NCBI RefSeq assembly: GCF_050624435.1
Contig: NW_027459428.1
Span: forward strand, 124,001 to 188,000
Reading direction: 5' to 3'
Length of the DNA stretch: 64,000 nt
Source: Tenrec ecaudatus
Taxonomy: Eukaryota; Chordata; Mammalia; Afrosoricida; Tenrecidae
The notes beneath the pieces are model-generated. The model made no database searches. It was not told where the DNA came from and saw only the letters and a list, made by a program, of their open reading frames with translations. The position numbers and the translations under genes are program-made. Shown piece after piece: positions 1-10,910 of this stretch. Each line of letters opens with the position of its first letter. Position 1 is the first letter of the stretch.

Positions 1-540
1 GAGGTGCCCTAGCCTTAGGCTAGGGGAGCCCTAACCTTAGCGTAAGCCTAGGGGTGCCTTAGCCTAAGCCTAGGGGTGCCCTAGCCTAAACCTAAGCTTA
101 GGGGTGCCCTATCCTAAGTCTAGGGGTGCCCTAGCCTAAGTCTACGGGTGCCGTAGCCTAAGCCTAGGAGTACCGTAGCCTTAGGCTATGGCATCCCTAG
201 CCTTAGCCTAAGCCTAGGGGTGCCCTAGCTTAAGCCTAGGGGTGCCCTAACCTAAGCCTAGGGGTGCCCTAGCCTAAGCCTAGGGGTGGCCTAGCCTTAG
301 GCTAGGGGAGCCCTAGCCTTATCCTAAGCCGAGGGGTGCCCTAGACTAAGCCTAGGGGTGCCCTAGCCTAAACTTAGTAGTTCCCTATCCTAAGTCTAGG
401 GGTGCCCTAGCCAAAGCCTAGGGGTTCCCTTGCCTTAGGCTAGGGGTGCCCTAGCCTTAGCCTAAGCCTACGGGTGCCCTAGCTTAAGTCTAGGGGTGCC
501 CTAGCCTAAGCCTAGGGGTGCCCTAACCTTAGGCTAGGAG
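1..540. repeat. Partial copy of 5,724-6,263 at the left edge
   Basis: The first 540 bases match 5,724-6,263 at a constant offset of 5,723. Markers are GAGGTGCCCT at 1 and 5,724, and AACTTAGTAG at 371 and 6,094. A third, shorter relative lies near 7,569-7,735. The window therefore starts inside a duplicated block, and the array extends to the left. Confidence 0.8.
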
Positions 541-825
541 TGCCCTAGCCTAAGCCTAGAGTTGCCCTAGCCTAAATCTAGGGGTGCCCTAGCCTTAGTC
601 TAGGGGAGCCGTAGCCTTAGCCTAAGCCTAAGCGTGCCCTATCCTGAGCCTAGGGTTGCCGTAGCCTGAGCCTACGGGTGCCCTAGCCTGAGGCTAGAGG
701 AGCCCTAGCCTTAGTCTAGACTAGGATTGCCCTAGCCTAAGCCTAAGGTTGTCCTAGCCTAAGCCTAGGGGTGCCCTAGCCTAAGCCTAGGGGTGCCCTA
801 GCCTTCGACCAGGGGAGCCCTAGAG

Positions 826-1376
826 TTAGCCTAAGCCTAGGGGCACCCTAGTCTAAATCTAGGGGTGCCATAGCCTAAGCTTAGGGGTGCCCTAGCCTTA
901 GGCAATGGGAGCCCTAGCCTTAGTCTAAGCCTAGGGGTGCCTTATGCTTAGGCTAGGGGAGTCCTCGCCTTAGCCGAAGCCTAGGGGTGCCCGAGCCTAA
1001 ACCTAGGGGTGCCCTAGCCTAAGCCTAGGGGTGCCCTAGCCCAAGCCTAGCGATGCCCTAGCGTTAGGCTAGAGGAGCCCTAGTCTTAGCCTAAGCCTAG
1101 GGGTGCCCTAGCCTAAATCTAGGGGTGCCCTAGCCTAAGCTTAGGGGTGCCCTAGCCTTAGGCAATGGGAGCCCTAGCCTTAGTCTAAGCCTAGGGGTGC
1201 CTTATGCTTAGGCTAGGGGAGTCCTCGCCTTAGCCGAAGCCTAGGGGTGCCCGAGCCTAAACCTAGGGGTGCCCTAGCCTAAGCCTAGGGGTGCCCTAGC
1301 CCAAGCCTAGGGATGCCCTAGCGTTAGGCTAGAGGAGCCCTAGTCTTAGCCTAAGCCTAGGGGTGCCCTAGCCTAA
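826..1376. repeat. 260-bp tandem duplication
   Basis: The copies are about 826-1,085 and 1,086-1,345, with shared sequence running on to about 1,376. Marker variants CTAAATCT (853 and 1,113) and GGCAATGGGA (901 and 1,161) give an exact offset of 260, which fits eight 22-bp plus three 28-bp units. The copies differ at few positions (for example CTAGCGATG against CTAGGGATG), so the event looks recent. Confidence 0.85.
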
Positions 1377-4300
1377 GCATAGTGGTGCCCTAACCTAAGC
1401 CTAGGGGTTCCATACCTAAGCCTAGGGGTACCCTAGCCTAAGCCTAGGGAAGCCCTAGCCTAAGCCTAGGGAAGCCCTAGCCTTAGCCTAAGCCTAGGTG
1501 TGCACTAGCCTAAGCCTAGGGGTGCCCTAGCCTAAGCCTACGGGTGCCCTAGCCTAAACCTAAGGGTGCCTTAACCTAAGCCTAGGGGTGCCCTAGCCTT
1601 AGGCTAGGGGAGCCTAGCCTTAGCCTAAGCCTAGGGGTGCCCTAGCCTAAGCCTAGTGGTTTCCTAGCCTAACCCTAGGGGTGCCCTAGCCTTAGACTAG
1701 GGGAGCCCAAGCCTTAGCCTAAGCCTAGGGGTGCCCTAGCCTAAGCGTAGGGATGCCCTAGCCTAAGCCTAGGAGTATCCTAGCCTAAGCCTAGGGGTGC
1801 CCTAGCCTTAGGCTCTGGGAGCCTTAGCCTTAGCCTAATCCTAGGGGTGCTGTAGCCTAAGTCTAGGGGTGCCCTAGCTCAAGCCTATGGGTGCCCTAGC
1901 CTTAGGCTAGGGAAGCCCTAGCCTTAGCCTAAGCCCAGGGGTGCCCTAGCCTAAGCCTAGGGGTGCCCTAGCCCAAGCCTATGGGTGCCCTAGCCTAAGC
2001 CTTGTGGTGTACTACCTTAAGCCTAGGGGTGCCCTAGATTAAGCCTACGGGTGCCCTAGCCTAAGCCTAGGGGTGCCCTAGTCTAATCCTAAGGGTGCCC
2101 TAGCCTTAGACTAGGGGAGCCCAAGCCTTAGCCTAATCCTAGGGGTGCTGTAGCCTAAGCCTAGGGGTGCCCTAGCCCAAGCCTATGGGTGCCCTAGCCT
2201 TAGGCTAGGGGAGCCCTAGACTTAGCCTAAGCCTAGGGCTGCCCTAGCCTAAGCTTAGGGTGCCCTAGCCTAAGCCTAGGGCTGCCCTAGCCTAAGCCTA
2301 GGAGTGCCCTAGCCTAAGCCTACGGGTGCCCTAGCCTTAGGCTAGGGGAGCCCTAGCCTTAGCCTAAACCAGGGGTGCCCTAGCCAAAGCCTAGGGGTGC
2401 CCAAGCCTAAGCCTAGGGGTGCCCTAGCCTTAGGCTAGGGGAGCCCTAGCCTTAGCCTAAGCCTAGGGGTGCCCTAGCCTAAGCCTAGGGCTGCCCTAGC
2501 CTAAGCCTAGGGGTGCCCTAGCCTAAGCCTAGGGGTGCGCTAGCCAAAGCCAAGGGGTGCCCTAGCCTAAGCGTAGAGGTGCCCTAGCCTTAGGCTAGGG
2601 GAGCCCTAACCTTAGCGTAAGCCTAGGGGTGCCTTAGCCTAAGCCTTGGGTTGCCCTAGCCTAAGCCTAGGGGTGCCCTAGCCTAAGACTAGGGGTGCCC
2701 TAGCCTAAACCTAAGCCTAGGGGTGCCCTAGCCTAAGTCTAGGGGTGCCCTAGCCTAAGCTTACGGGTGCCCTTGCCTAAGCCTAGGAGTGCCCTAGCCT
2801 TAGGCTATGGGATCCCGAACCTTAGCCTAAGCCTAGGGGTGCCCTAGCTTAAGCCTAGGGGTGCCCTAACCTAAGCCTAGGGGTGCCCTAGCCTAAGCCT
2901 AGGGGAGCCCTAGCCTTAGGCTAGGGGAGCCCTAGCCTTAACCTAAGCCTAGGGGTGCCCTAGCCTAAGCCTAGTGGTGTCCTAGCCTAAGCCTAGGGGT
3001 GCCCTAGATTAAGCCTAGGGGTGCCCTAGCCTAAGCCTAGGGGTGCCCTAGTCTAAACCTAAGGGTGCCCTAGCCTTAGACTAGGGGAGCCCAAGCCTCA
3101 GCCTAAGCCTAGGAGTGCCCTAGCCTAACCTATGGGTGCCCTAGCCTAAGTCTAGGAGTGTCCTAGCCTAAGCCTAGGGGTGCCCTAGCCTTAGGCTCGG
3201 GGAGCCCTAGCCTTAGCCTAATCCTAGGGGTGCCGTAGCCTACGTCTAGGGGTGTCCTAGCCCAAGCCTATGGGTGCCCTAGCCTTAGGTTAGGGGAGCC
3301 CTAGACTTAGGCTAAGCCTAGGGCTGCCCTAGCCTAAGCCTAGGAGTGCCCTAGCCTAAGCCTAGGGGTGCCCTAGCCTTAGGCTAGGGGAGACCTAGCC
3401 TTAGCCTAAACCTAGGGGTGCCCTAGCCAAACCCTAGGGATGCCCTAGCGTTAGGCTAGAGGAGCCCTAATCTTAGCCTAAGCCTAGGGGTGCCCTAGCC
3501 TAAGCATAGTGGTGCCCTAACCTAAGCCTAGGGGTTCCATACCTAAGCCTAGGGGTACCCTAGCCTAAGCCTAGGGAAGCCCTAGCCTAAGCCTAGGGAA
3601 GCCCTAGCCTTAGCCTAAGCCTAGGTGTGCACTAGCCTAAGCCTAGGGGTGCCCTAGCCTAAGCCTACGGGTGCCCTAGCCTAAACCTAAGGGTGCCTTA
3701 ACCTAAGCCTAGGGGTGCCCTAGCCTTAGGCTAGGGGAGCCTAGCCTTAGCCTAAGCCTAGGGGTGCCCTAGCCTAAGCCTAGTGGTTTCCTAGCCTAAC
3801 CCTAGGGGTGCCCTAGCCTTAGACTAGGGGAGCCCAAGCCTTAGCCTAAGCCTAGGGGTGCCCTAGCCTAAGCGTAGGGATGCCCTAGCCTAAGCCTAGG
3901 AGTATCCTAGCCTAAGCCTAGGGGTGCCCTAGCCTTAGGCTCTGGGAGCCTTAGCCTTAGCCTAATCCTAGGGGTGCTGTAGCCTAAGTCTAGGGGTGCC
4001 CTAGCTCAAGCCTATGGGTGCCCTAGCCTTAGGCTAGGGAAGCCCTAGCCTTAGCCTAAGCCCAGGGGTGCGCTAGCCTAAGCCTAGGGGTGCCCTAGCC
4101 CAAGCCTATGGGTGCCCTAGCCTAAGCCTAGTGGTGTACTACCTTAAGCCTAGGGGTGCCCTAGATTAAGCCTACGGGTGCCCTAGCCTAAGCCTAGGGG
4201 TGCCCTAGTCTAATCCTAAGGGTGCCCTAGCCTTAGACTAGGGGAGCCCAAGCCTTAGCCTAATCCTAGGGGTGCTGTAGCCTAAGCCTAGGGGTGCCCT

Positions 4301-5580
4301 AGCCCAAGAATATGGGTGCCCTAGCCTTAGGCTAGGGGAGCCCTAGACTTAGCCTAAGCCTAGGGCTGCCCTAGCCTAAGCTTAGGGTGCCCTAGCCTAA
4401 GCCTAGGGCTGCCCTAGCCTAAGCCTAGGAGTGCCCTAGCCTAAGCCTACGGGTGCCCTAGCCTTAGGCTAGGGGAGCCCTAGCCTTAGCCTAAACCAGG
4501 GGTGCCCTAGCCAAAGCCTAGGGGTGCCCAAGCCTAAGCCTAGGGGTGCCCTAGCGTTAGGCTAGGGGAGCCCTAGCCTTAGCCTAAGCCTAGGGGTGCC
4601 CTAGCCTAAGCCTAGGGCTGCCCTAGCCTAAGCCTAGGGGTGCCCTAGCCTAAGCCTAGGGGTGCGCTAGCCAAAGCCAAGGGGTGCCCTAGCCTAAGCG
4701 TAGAGGTGCCCTAGCCTTAGGCTAGGGGAACCCTAACCTTAGCGTAAGCCTAGGGGTGCCTTAGCCTAAGCCTTGGGTTGCCCTAGCCTAAGCCTAGGGG
4801 TGCCCTAGCCTAAGCCTAGGGGTGCCCTAGCCTAAGACTAGGGGTGCCCTAGCCTAAACCTAAGCCTAGGGGTGCCCTAGCCTAAGTCTAGGGGTGCCCT
4901 AGCCTAAGCTTACGGGTGCCCTTGCCTAAGCCTAGGAGTGCCCTAGCCTTAGGCTATGGGATCCCGAACCTTAGCCTAAGCCTAGGGGTGCCCAAGCTTA
5001 AGCCTAGGGGTGCCCTAACCTAAGCCTAGGGGTGCCCTAGCCTAAGCCTAGGGGAGCCCTAGCCTTAGGCTAGGGGAGCCCTAGCCTTAACCTAAGCCTA
5101 GGGGTGCCCTAGCCTAAGCCTAGTGGTGTCCTAGCCTAAGCCTAGGGGTGCCCTAGATTAAGCCTAGGGGTGCCCTAGCCTAAGCCTAGGGGTGCCCTAG
5201 TCTAAACCTAAGGGTGCCCTAGCCTTAGACTAGGGGAGCCCAAGCCTCAGCCTAAGCCTAGGAGTGCCCTAGCCTAACCTATGGGTGCCCTAGCCTAAGT
5301 CTAGGAGTGTCCTAGCCTAAGCCTAGGGGTGCCCTAGCCTTAGGCTCGGGGAGCCCTAGCCTTAGCCTAATCCTAGGGGTGCCGTAGCCTAAGTCTAGGG
5401 GTGTCCTAGCCCAAGCCTATGGGTGCCCAAGCCTTAGGTTAGGGGAGCCCTAGACTTAGGCTAAGCCTAGGGCTGCCCTAGCCTAAGCCTAGGAGTACCC
5501 TAGCCTAAGCCTAGGGGTGCCCTAGCCTTAGGCTAGGGGAGACCTAGCCTTAGCCTAAACCTAGGGGTGCCCTAGCCAAA
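1305..5580. repeat. 2.13-2.15 kb tandem duplication
   Basis: Copy 1 is about 1,305-3,431 and copy 2 about 3,432-5,580. The offset is 2,127 at the start (GCGTTAGGCT at 1,321; its counterpart at 3,448) and 2,149 towards the end (GGCTCGG at 3,194 and 5,343). The 22-bp change is one extra T-type unit in copy 2 near 4,779-4,800. A partial third copy at about 7,766-9,050 lacks that extra unit, so copy 2 probably gained it. Confidence 0.85.
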
Positions 5581-8500
5581 GCCTAGTGGTGCCATAGCCT
5601 AAACCTAAGGGTGCTTTAGCCTTAGACTAGGGGAGCCCAAGCCTCAGCCTAAGCCTAGGAGTGCCCTAGTCTAAGCCTAGGGGTGCCCTAGCCAAAGCCT
5701 AGGGGTGCCCTAGCCTAAGCGTAGAGGTGCCCTAGCCTTAGGCTAGGGGAGCCCTAACCTTAGCGTAAGCCTAGGGGTGACTTAGCCTAAGCCTAGGGGT
5801 GCCCTAGCCTAAACCTAAGCTTAGGGGTGCCCTATCCTAAGTCTAGGGGTGCCCTAGCCTAAGTCTACGGGTGCCGTAGCCTAAGCCTAGGAGTACCGTA
5901 GCCTTAGGCTATGGCATCCCTAGCCTTAGCCTAAGCCTAGGGGTGCCCTAGCTTAAGCCTAGGGGTGCCCTAACCTAAGCCTAGGGGTGCCCTAGCCTAA
6001 GCCTAGGGGTGGCCTAGCCTTAGGCTAGGGGAGCCCTAGCCTTATCCTAAGCCGAGGGGTGCCCTAGACTAAGCCTAGGGGTGCCCTAGCCTAAACTTAG
6101 TAGTTCCCTATCCTAAGTCTAGGGGTGCCCTAGCCAAAGCCTAGGGGTTCCCTTTCCTTAGGCTAGGGGTGCCCTAGCCTTAGCCTAAGCCTACGGGTGC
6201 CCTAGCTTAAGTCTAGGGGTGCCCTAGCCTAAGCCTAGGGGTGCCCTAACCTTAGGCTAGGGGAGCCCTATCCTTAGCCTAAGCCTAGGGGTGCCCTAGC
6301 CTAAGCCTAGAGTTGCCCTAGCCTTAGGCTTGGGTAGCCCTAGCCTTAGCCTAAGACTAGAGGTGCCCTAGCCTCATTTTAGGGGTACCCTAGCCTCAGC
6401 CTTGGTGTGCCCTAGCCTAAGCCTAGGGGTGCCCTAACCTAAGTATAGGGGTGACCTAGCCTAAGCCTAGGGCTGCCCTAGCCTAAGCCTAGGAGTGACC
6501 TAGCCTAAGCCTAGGGGTGCCCTAGCCTTAGGCTAGGGGAGACCTAGCCTTAGCCTAAGCCTAGGGGTGCCCTAGCCAAAGCCTAGGGGTGCCGAATCCT
6601 AAGCCTAGGGGTGCCCTAGCCTTTGGCTAGGGGAGCCCTAGCCTTAGCCTAAGCCTAGGGGTGCCCTAGCTTAAGCCAGGGGTGCCCTAGCTTAAGCCTA
6701 GGGCTGCCCTAGCCTAAGCCTAGGGGTGCAATAGCCTAAGCCTAGGGCTGCCCTAGCCTAAGCCTAGGGGTGCCCTAGCCTTAGGCTAGGGGAGGCCTAA
6801 CCTTATCGTAAGCCTAGGGGTGCCTTAGCCTAAGCCTTGGGTTGCACTAGCCTAAGCCTAGGGGTGCTCTAGCCTAAACCTAAGCCTAGGGGTGCCCTAG
6901 CCTAAGTCTAGGGGTGCCCTAGCCTAAGCCTACGGGTGCCCTTGCCTAAGCCTAGGAGTGCCCTAGCCTTAGGCTATGGGATCCCTAGCCTTAGCCTAAG
7001 TCTAGGGGTGCCCTAGCTTAAGCCTAGGAGTGCCCTAACCTAAGCCTAGGGGTGCCCTAGCCTAAGCCTAGGGGAGCCCTAGCCTTAGGCTAGGGGAGCC
7101 CTAGCCTTAACCTAAGCCTGGGGGTGCCCTAGCCTAAGCCTAGTGGTGCCATAGCCTAAACCTAAGGGTGCCTTAGCCTTAGACTAGGGGAGCCCAAGCC
7201 TCAGCCTAAGCCTAGGAGTGCCCTAGTCTAAGCCTAGGGGTGCCCTAGCCTAAGTTTAGGAGTGTCCTAGCCTAAGCCTAGGGGTGCCCTAGCCTTAGGC
7301 TCGGGGAGCCCAAGCCTCAGCCTAAGCCTAGGAGTGCCCTAGTCTAAGCCTAGGGGTGCCCTAGCCTAAGCCTAGGGCTGCCCTAGCCTAAGCCTAGGAG
7401 TGCCCTACCCTTAGGCTTCGGGAGCCCTAGCCTTAGCCTAAGCCTAGGAGTACCCTAGCCTAAGCCTAGGGGTGCCCTAGCCTAAGCCTAGGGGTGCCCT
7501 AGCCAAAGCCTAGGGGTGCCCTAGCCTAAGCGTAGAGGTGCCCTAGCCTTAGACTAGGGGAGCCCTAACCTTAGCGTAAGCCTAGGGGTGCCTTAGCCTA
7601 AGCCTAGGGGTGCCCTAGCCTAAACCTAAGCTTAGGGGTGCCCTAGCCTAAGTCTAGGGGTGCCCTAGCCTAAGTCTACGGGTGCCGTAGCCTAAGCCTA
7701 GGAGTGCCCTAGCCTTAGGCTATGGGATCCCTAGCCTTAGCCTAAGCCTAGGGGTGCCCTAGCCTAAGCTTAGGGTGCCCTAGCCTAAGCCTAGGGCTGC
7801 CCTAGCCTAAGCCTAGGAGTGCCCTAGCCTAAGCCTACGGGTGCCCTAGCCTTAGGCTAGGGGAGCCCTAGCCTTAGCCTAAACCAGGGGTGCCCTAGCC
7901 AAAGCCTAGGGGTGCCCAAGCCTAAGCCTAGGGGTGCCCTAGCCTTAGGCTAGGGGAGCCCTAGCCTTAGCCTAAGCCTAGGGGTGCCCTAGCCTAAGCC
8001 TAGGGGTGCCCTAGCCTAAGCCTAGGGCTGCCCTAGCCTAAGCCTAGGGCTGCCCTAGCCTAAGTCTATGGGTGCCCTAGCCTAAGCCTAGGGCTGCACT
8101 AGCCTAAGCCTAGGGGTGCCCTAGCCTAAGCCTAGGGGTGCGCTAGCCAAAGCCAAGGGGTGCCCTAGCCTAAGCGTAGAGGTGCCCTAGCCTTAGGCTA
8201 GGGGAGCCCTAACCTTAGCGTAAGCCTAGGGGTGCCTTAGCCTAAGCCTTGGGTTGCCCTAGCCTAAGCCTAGGGGTGCCCTAGCCTAAGACTAGGGGTG
8301 CCCTAGACTAAACCTAAGCCTAGGGGTGCCCTAGCCTAAGTCTAGGGGTGCCCTAGCCTAAGCTTACGGGTGCCCTTGCCTAAGCCTAGGAGTGCCCTAG
8401 CCTTAGGCTATGGGATCCCGAACCTTAGCCTAAGCCTAGGGGTGCCCTAGCTTAAGCCTAGGGGTGCCCTAACCTAAGCCTAGGGGTGCCCTAGCCTAAG

Positions 8501-10190
8501 CCTAGGGGAGCCCTAGCCTTAGGCTAGGGGAGCCCTAGCCTTAACCTAAGCCTAGGGGTGCCCTAGCCTAAGCCTAGTGGTGTCCTAGCCTAAGCCTAGG
8601 GGTGCCCTAGTTTAAGCCTAGGGGTGCCCTAGCCTAAGCCTAGGGGTGCCCTAGTCTAAACCTAAGGGTGCCCTAGCCTTAGACTAGGGGAGCCCAAGCC
8701 TCAGCCTAAGCCTAGGAGTGCCCTAGCCTAACCTATGGGTGCCCTAGCCTAAGTCTAGGAGTGTCCTAGCCTAAGCCTAGGGGTGCCCTAGCCTTAGGCT
8801 CGGGGAGCCCTAGCCTTAGCCTAATCCTAGGGGTGCCGTAGCCTAAGTCTAGGGGTGTCCTAGCCCAAGCCTATGGGTGCCCTAGCCTTAGGTTAGGGGA
8901 GCCCTAGACTTAGGCTAAGCCTAGGGCTGCCCTAGCCTAAGCCTAGGAGTGCCCTAGCCTAAGCCTAGGGGTGCCCTAGCCTTAGGCTAGGGGAGACCTA
9001 GCCTTAGCCTAAACCTAGGGGTGCCCTAGCCAAAGCCTAGTGGTGCCATAGCCTAAACCTAAGGGTGCTTTAGCCTTAGACTAGGGGATCCCAAGCCTCA
9101 GCCTAAGCCTAGGAGTGCCCTAGTCTAAGCCTAGGGGTGCCCTAGCCTAAGCCTACGGGTGCCCTAGCCTAAGCTTAGGAGTGTCCTAGCCTAAGCCTAG
9201 GGGTGCCCTAGCCTTATGCTCGGGGAGCCCTAGCCTTAGCCTAATCCTAGGGGTGCCGTAGCCTAAGCCTAGGGGTGTCCTAACCCAAGCCTATGGGTGC
9301 CCTAGCTGTAGGCTAGGGGAGCCTTAGACTGAGCCTAAAACTAGGAGTACCCTAGCCTAAGCCTAGGAGTGCCCTACCCTTAGACTAGGGGAGCCCTAGC
9401 CTTAGCCTAAGCCTAGGAGTACCCTAGCCTAAGCCGAGGGGTGCCCTAGCCTAAGCCTAGGGGTGCCCTAGCCAAAGCCTAGGGGTGCACTAGCCTAAGC
9501 GTAGAGGTGCCCTAGCCTTAGGCTTGGGTAGCCCTAGCCTTAGCCTAAGCCTAGAGGTGCCCTAGCCTCATTTTAGGGGTACCCTAGCCTCAGCCTTGGT
9601 GTGCCCTAGCCTAAGCCTAGGGGTGCCCTAGCCTAAGTATAAGGGTGACCTAGCCTAAGCCTAGGGCTGCCCTAGCCTAAGCCTAGGAGTGCCCTAGCCT
9701 AAGCCTAGGGGTGCCCTAGCCTTAGGCTAGGGGAGACCTAGCCTTAGCCTAAGCCTAGGGGTGCCCTAGCCAAAGCCTAGGGGTGCCGAAGCCTAAGCCT
9801 AGGGGTGCCCTAGCCTTAGGCTAGGGGAGCCCTAGCCTTAGCCTAAGCCTAGGGGTGCCCTAGCTTAAGCCTAGGGGTGCCCTAGCCTAAGCCTAGGGCT
9901 GCCCTAGCCTAAGCCTAGGGGTGCCCTAGCCTAAGCCTAGGGGTGCCCTAGCCTTAGGCTAGGGGAGGCCTAACCTTATCGTAAGCCTAGGGGTGCCTTA
10001 GCCTAAGCCTTGGGTTGCCCTAGCCTAAGCCTAGGGGTGCCTAGCGTAAGCCTAGGGGTGCTCTAGCCTAAACCTAAGCCTAGGGGTGCCCTAGCCTAAG
10101 TCTAGGGGTGCCCTAGCCTAAGCCTACGGGTGCCCTTGCCTAAGCCTAGGAGTGCCCTAGCCTTAGGCTATGGGATCCCTAGCCTTAGCC
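4378..10190. repeat. Larger duplicated block, offset about 3.2-3.45 kb
   Basis: About 4,378-7,000 is collinear with about 7,766-10,190. Markers are AAGCTTAGGG (4,378 and 7,766), CAAAGCCTAGTGG (5,577 and 9,031) and GCCTCATTTT (6,371 and 9,565). Offsets of 3,388, 3,454 and 3,194 show gains and losses inside the block. The 66-bp step equals three 22-bp units. The right copy carries four extra units near 8,000-8,100 and lacks the one extra unit of the left copy. Confidence 0.75.
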
Positions 10191-10579
10191 TAAGCCTAGG
10201 GGTGCCCTAGCCTAAGCCCAGGGGTGGCCTAGCCTTAGGCTAGGGGAGCCCTAGCCTTAGCCTAAGCCGAGGGGTGCCCTAGACTAAGTCTAGGGGTGCC
10301 CTAGCCCAAACTTAGAAGTTCCCTATCCTAAGTCTAGGGGTGCCCTAGCCTAAGCCTAGGGGTGCCCTAACCTTAGGCTAGGGGAGCCCTAGCCTTAGCC
10401 TAAGCCTAGGGGTGCCCTAGCCTAAGACTAGAGTTGCCCTAGCCTTAGGCTAGGGTAGCCCTAGCCTTAGCCTAAGCCTAGAGGTGCCCTAGCCTCAGCT
10501 TAGGGGTACCCTAGCCTCAGCCTTGGTGTGCCCTAATCTAAGCCTAGGGGTGCCCTAGCCTAAGTATAGGGGTGACCTA

Positions 10580-10596
10580 GCCTAAGCCTAAGCCTA
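10580..10596 (-). repeat. Telomere-like TTAGGC run (2.8 copies)
   Basis: Two full GCCTAA hexamers and a partial third stand head to tail on the plus strand (TTAGGC on the minus strand). This is the nematode-type telomere hexamer. The run is short and embedded in satellite units, so it can arise by hexamer duplication within the unit; it is not a telomere. Confidence 0.5.
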
Positions 10597-10910
10597 GGGG
10601 TGCCCAACCTAAGCCTAGGGGTGCCCTAGCCTTAGGTTAGGAGAGCCCTAGCCTTAGCCTAAGCCTAGGGGTGCCCTAGCCAAATCCTAGGTGTTCCCTA
10701 GCCTAAGCCTAGAGGTGCCCTAGTCTTAGGCTAGGGGAGCACTAACCTTCGCGTAAGCCTAGGGTTGCCTTTGCGTAAGCCTTGGGGTGCCCTAGAATAA
10801 GCCTAGGGGTGCCCTAGCTTTAGGCTAGGCGAGCCTAGCACTAGCCTAAGCCTAGGGGTGCCCTAGCCTAAATCTAGGGGTGCCCCAGCCTAAGCCTACG
10901 GGTGCCCTAG

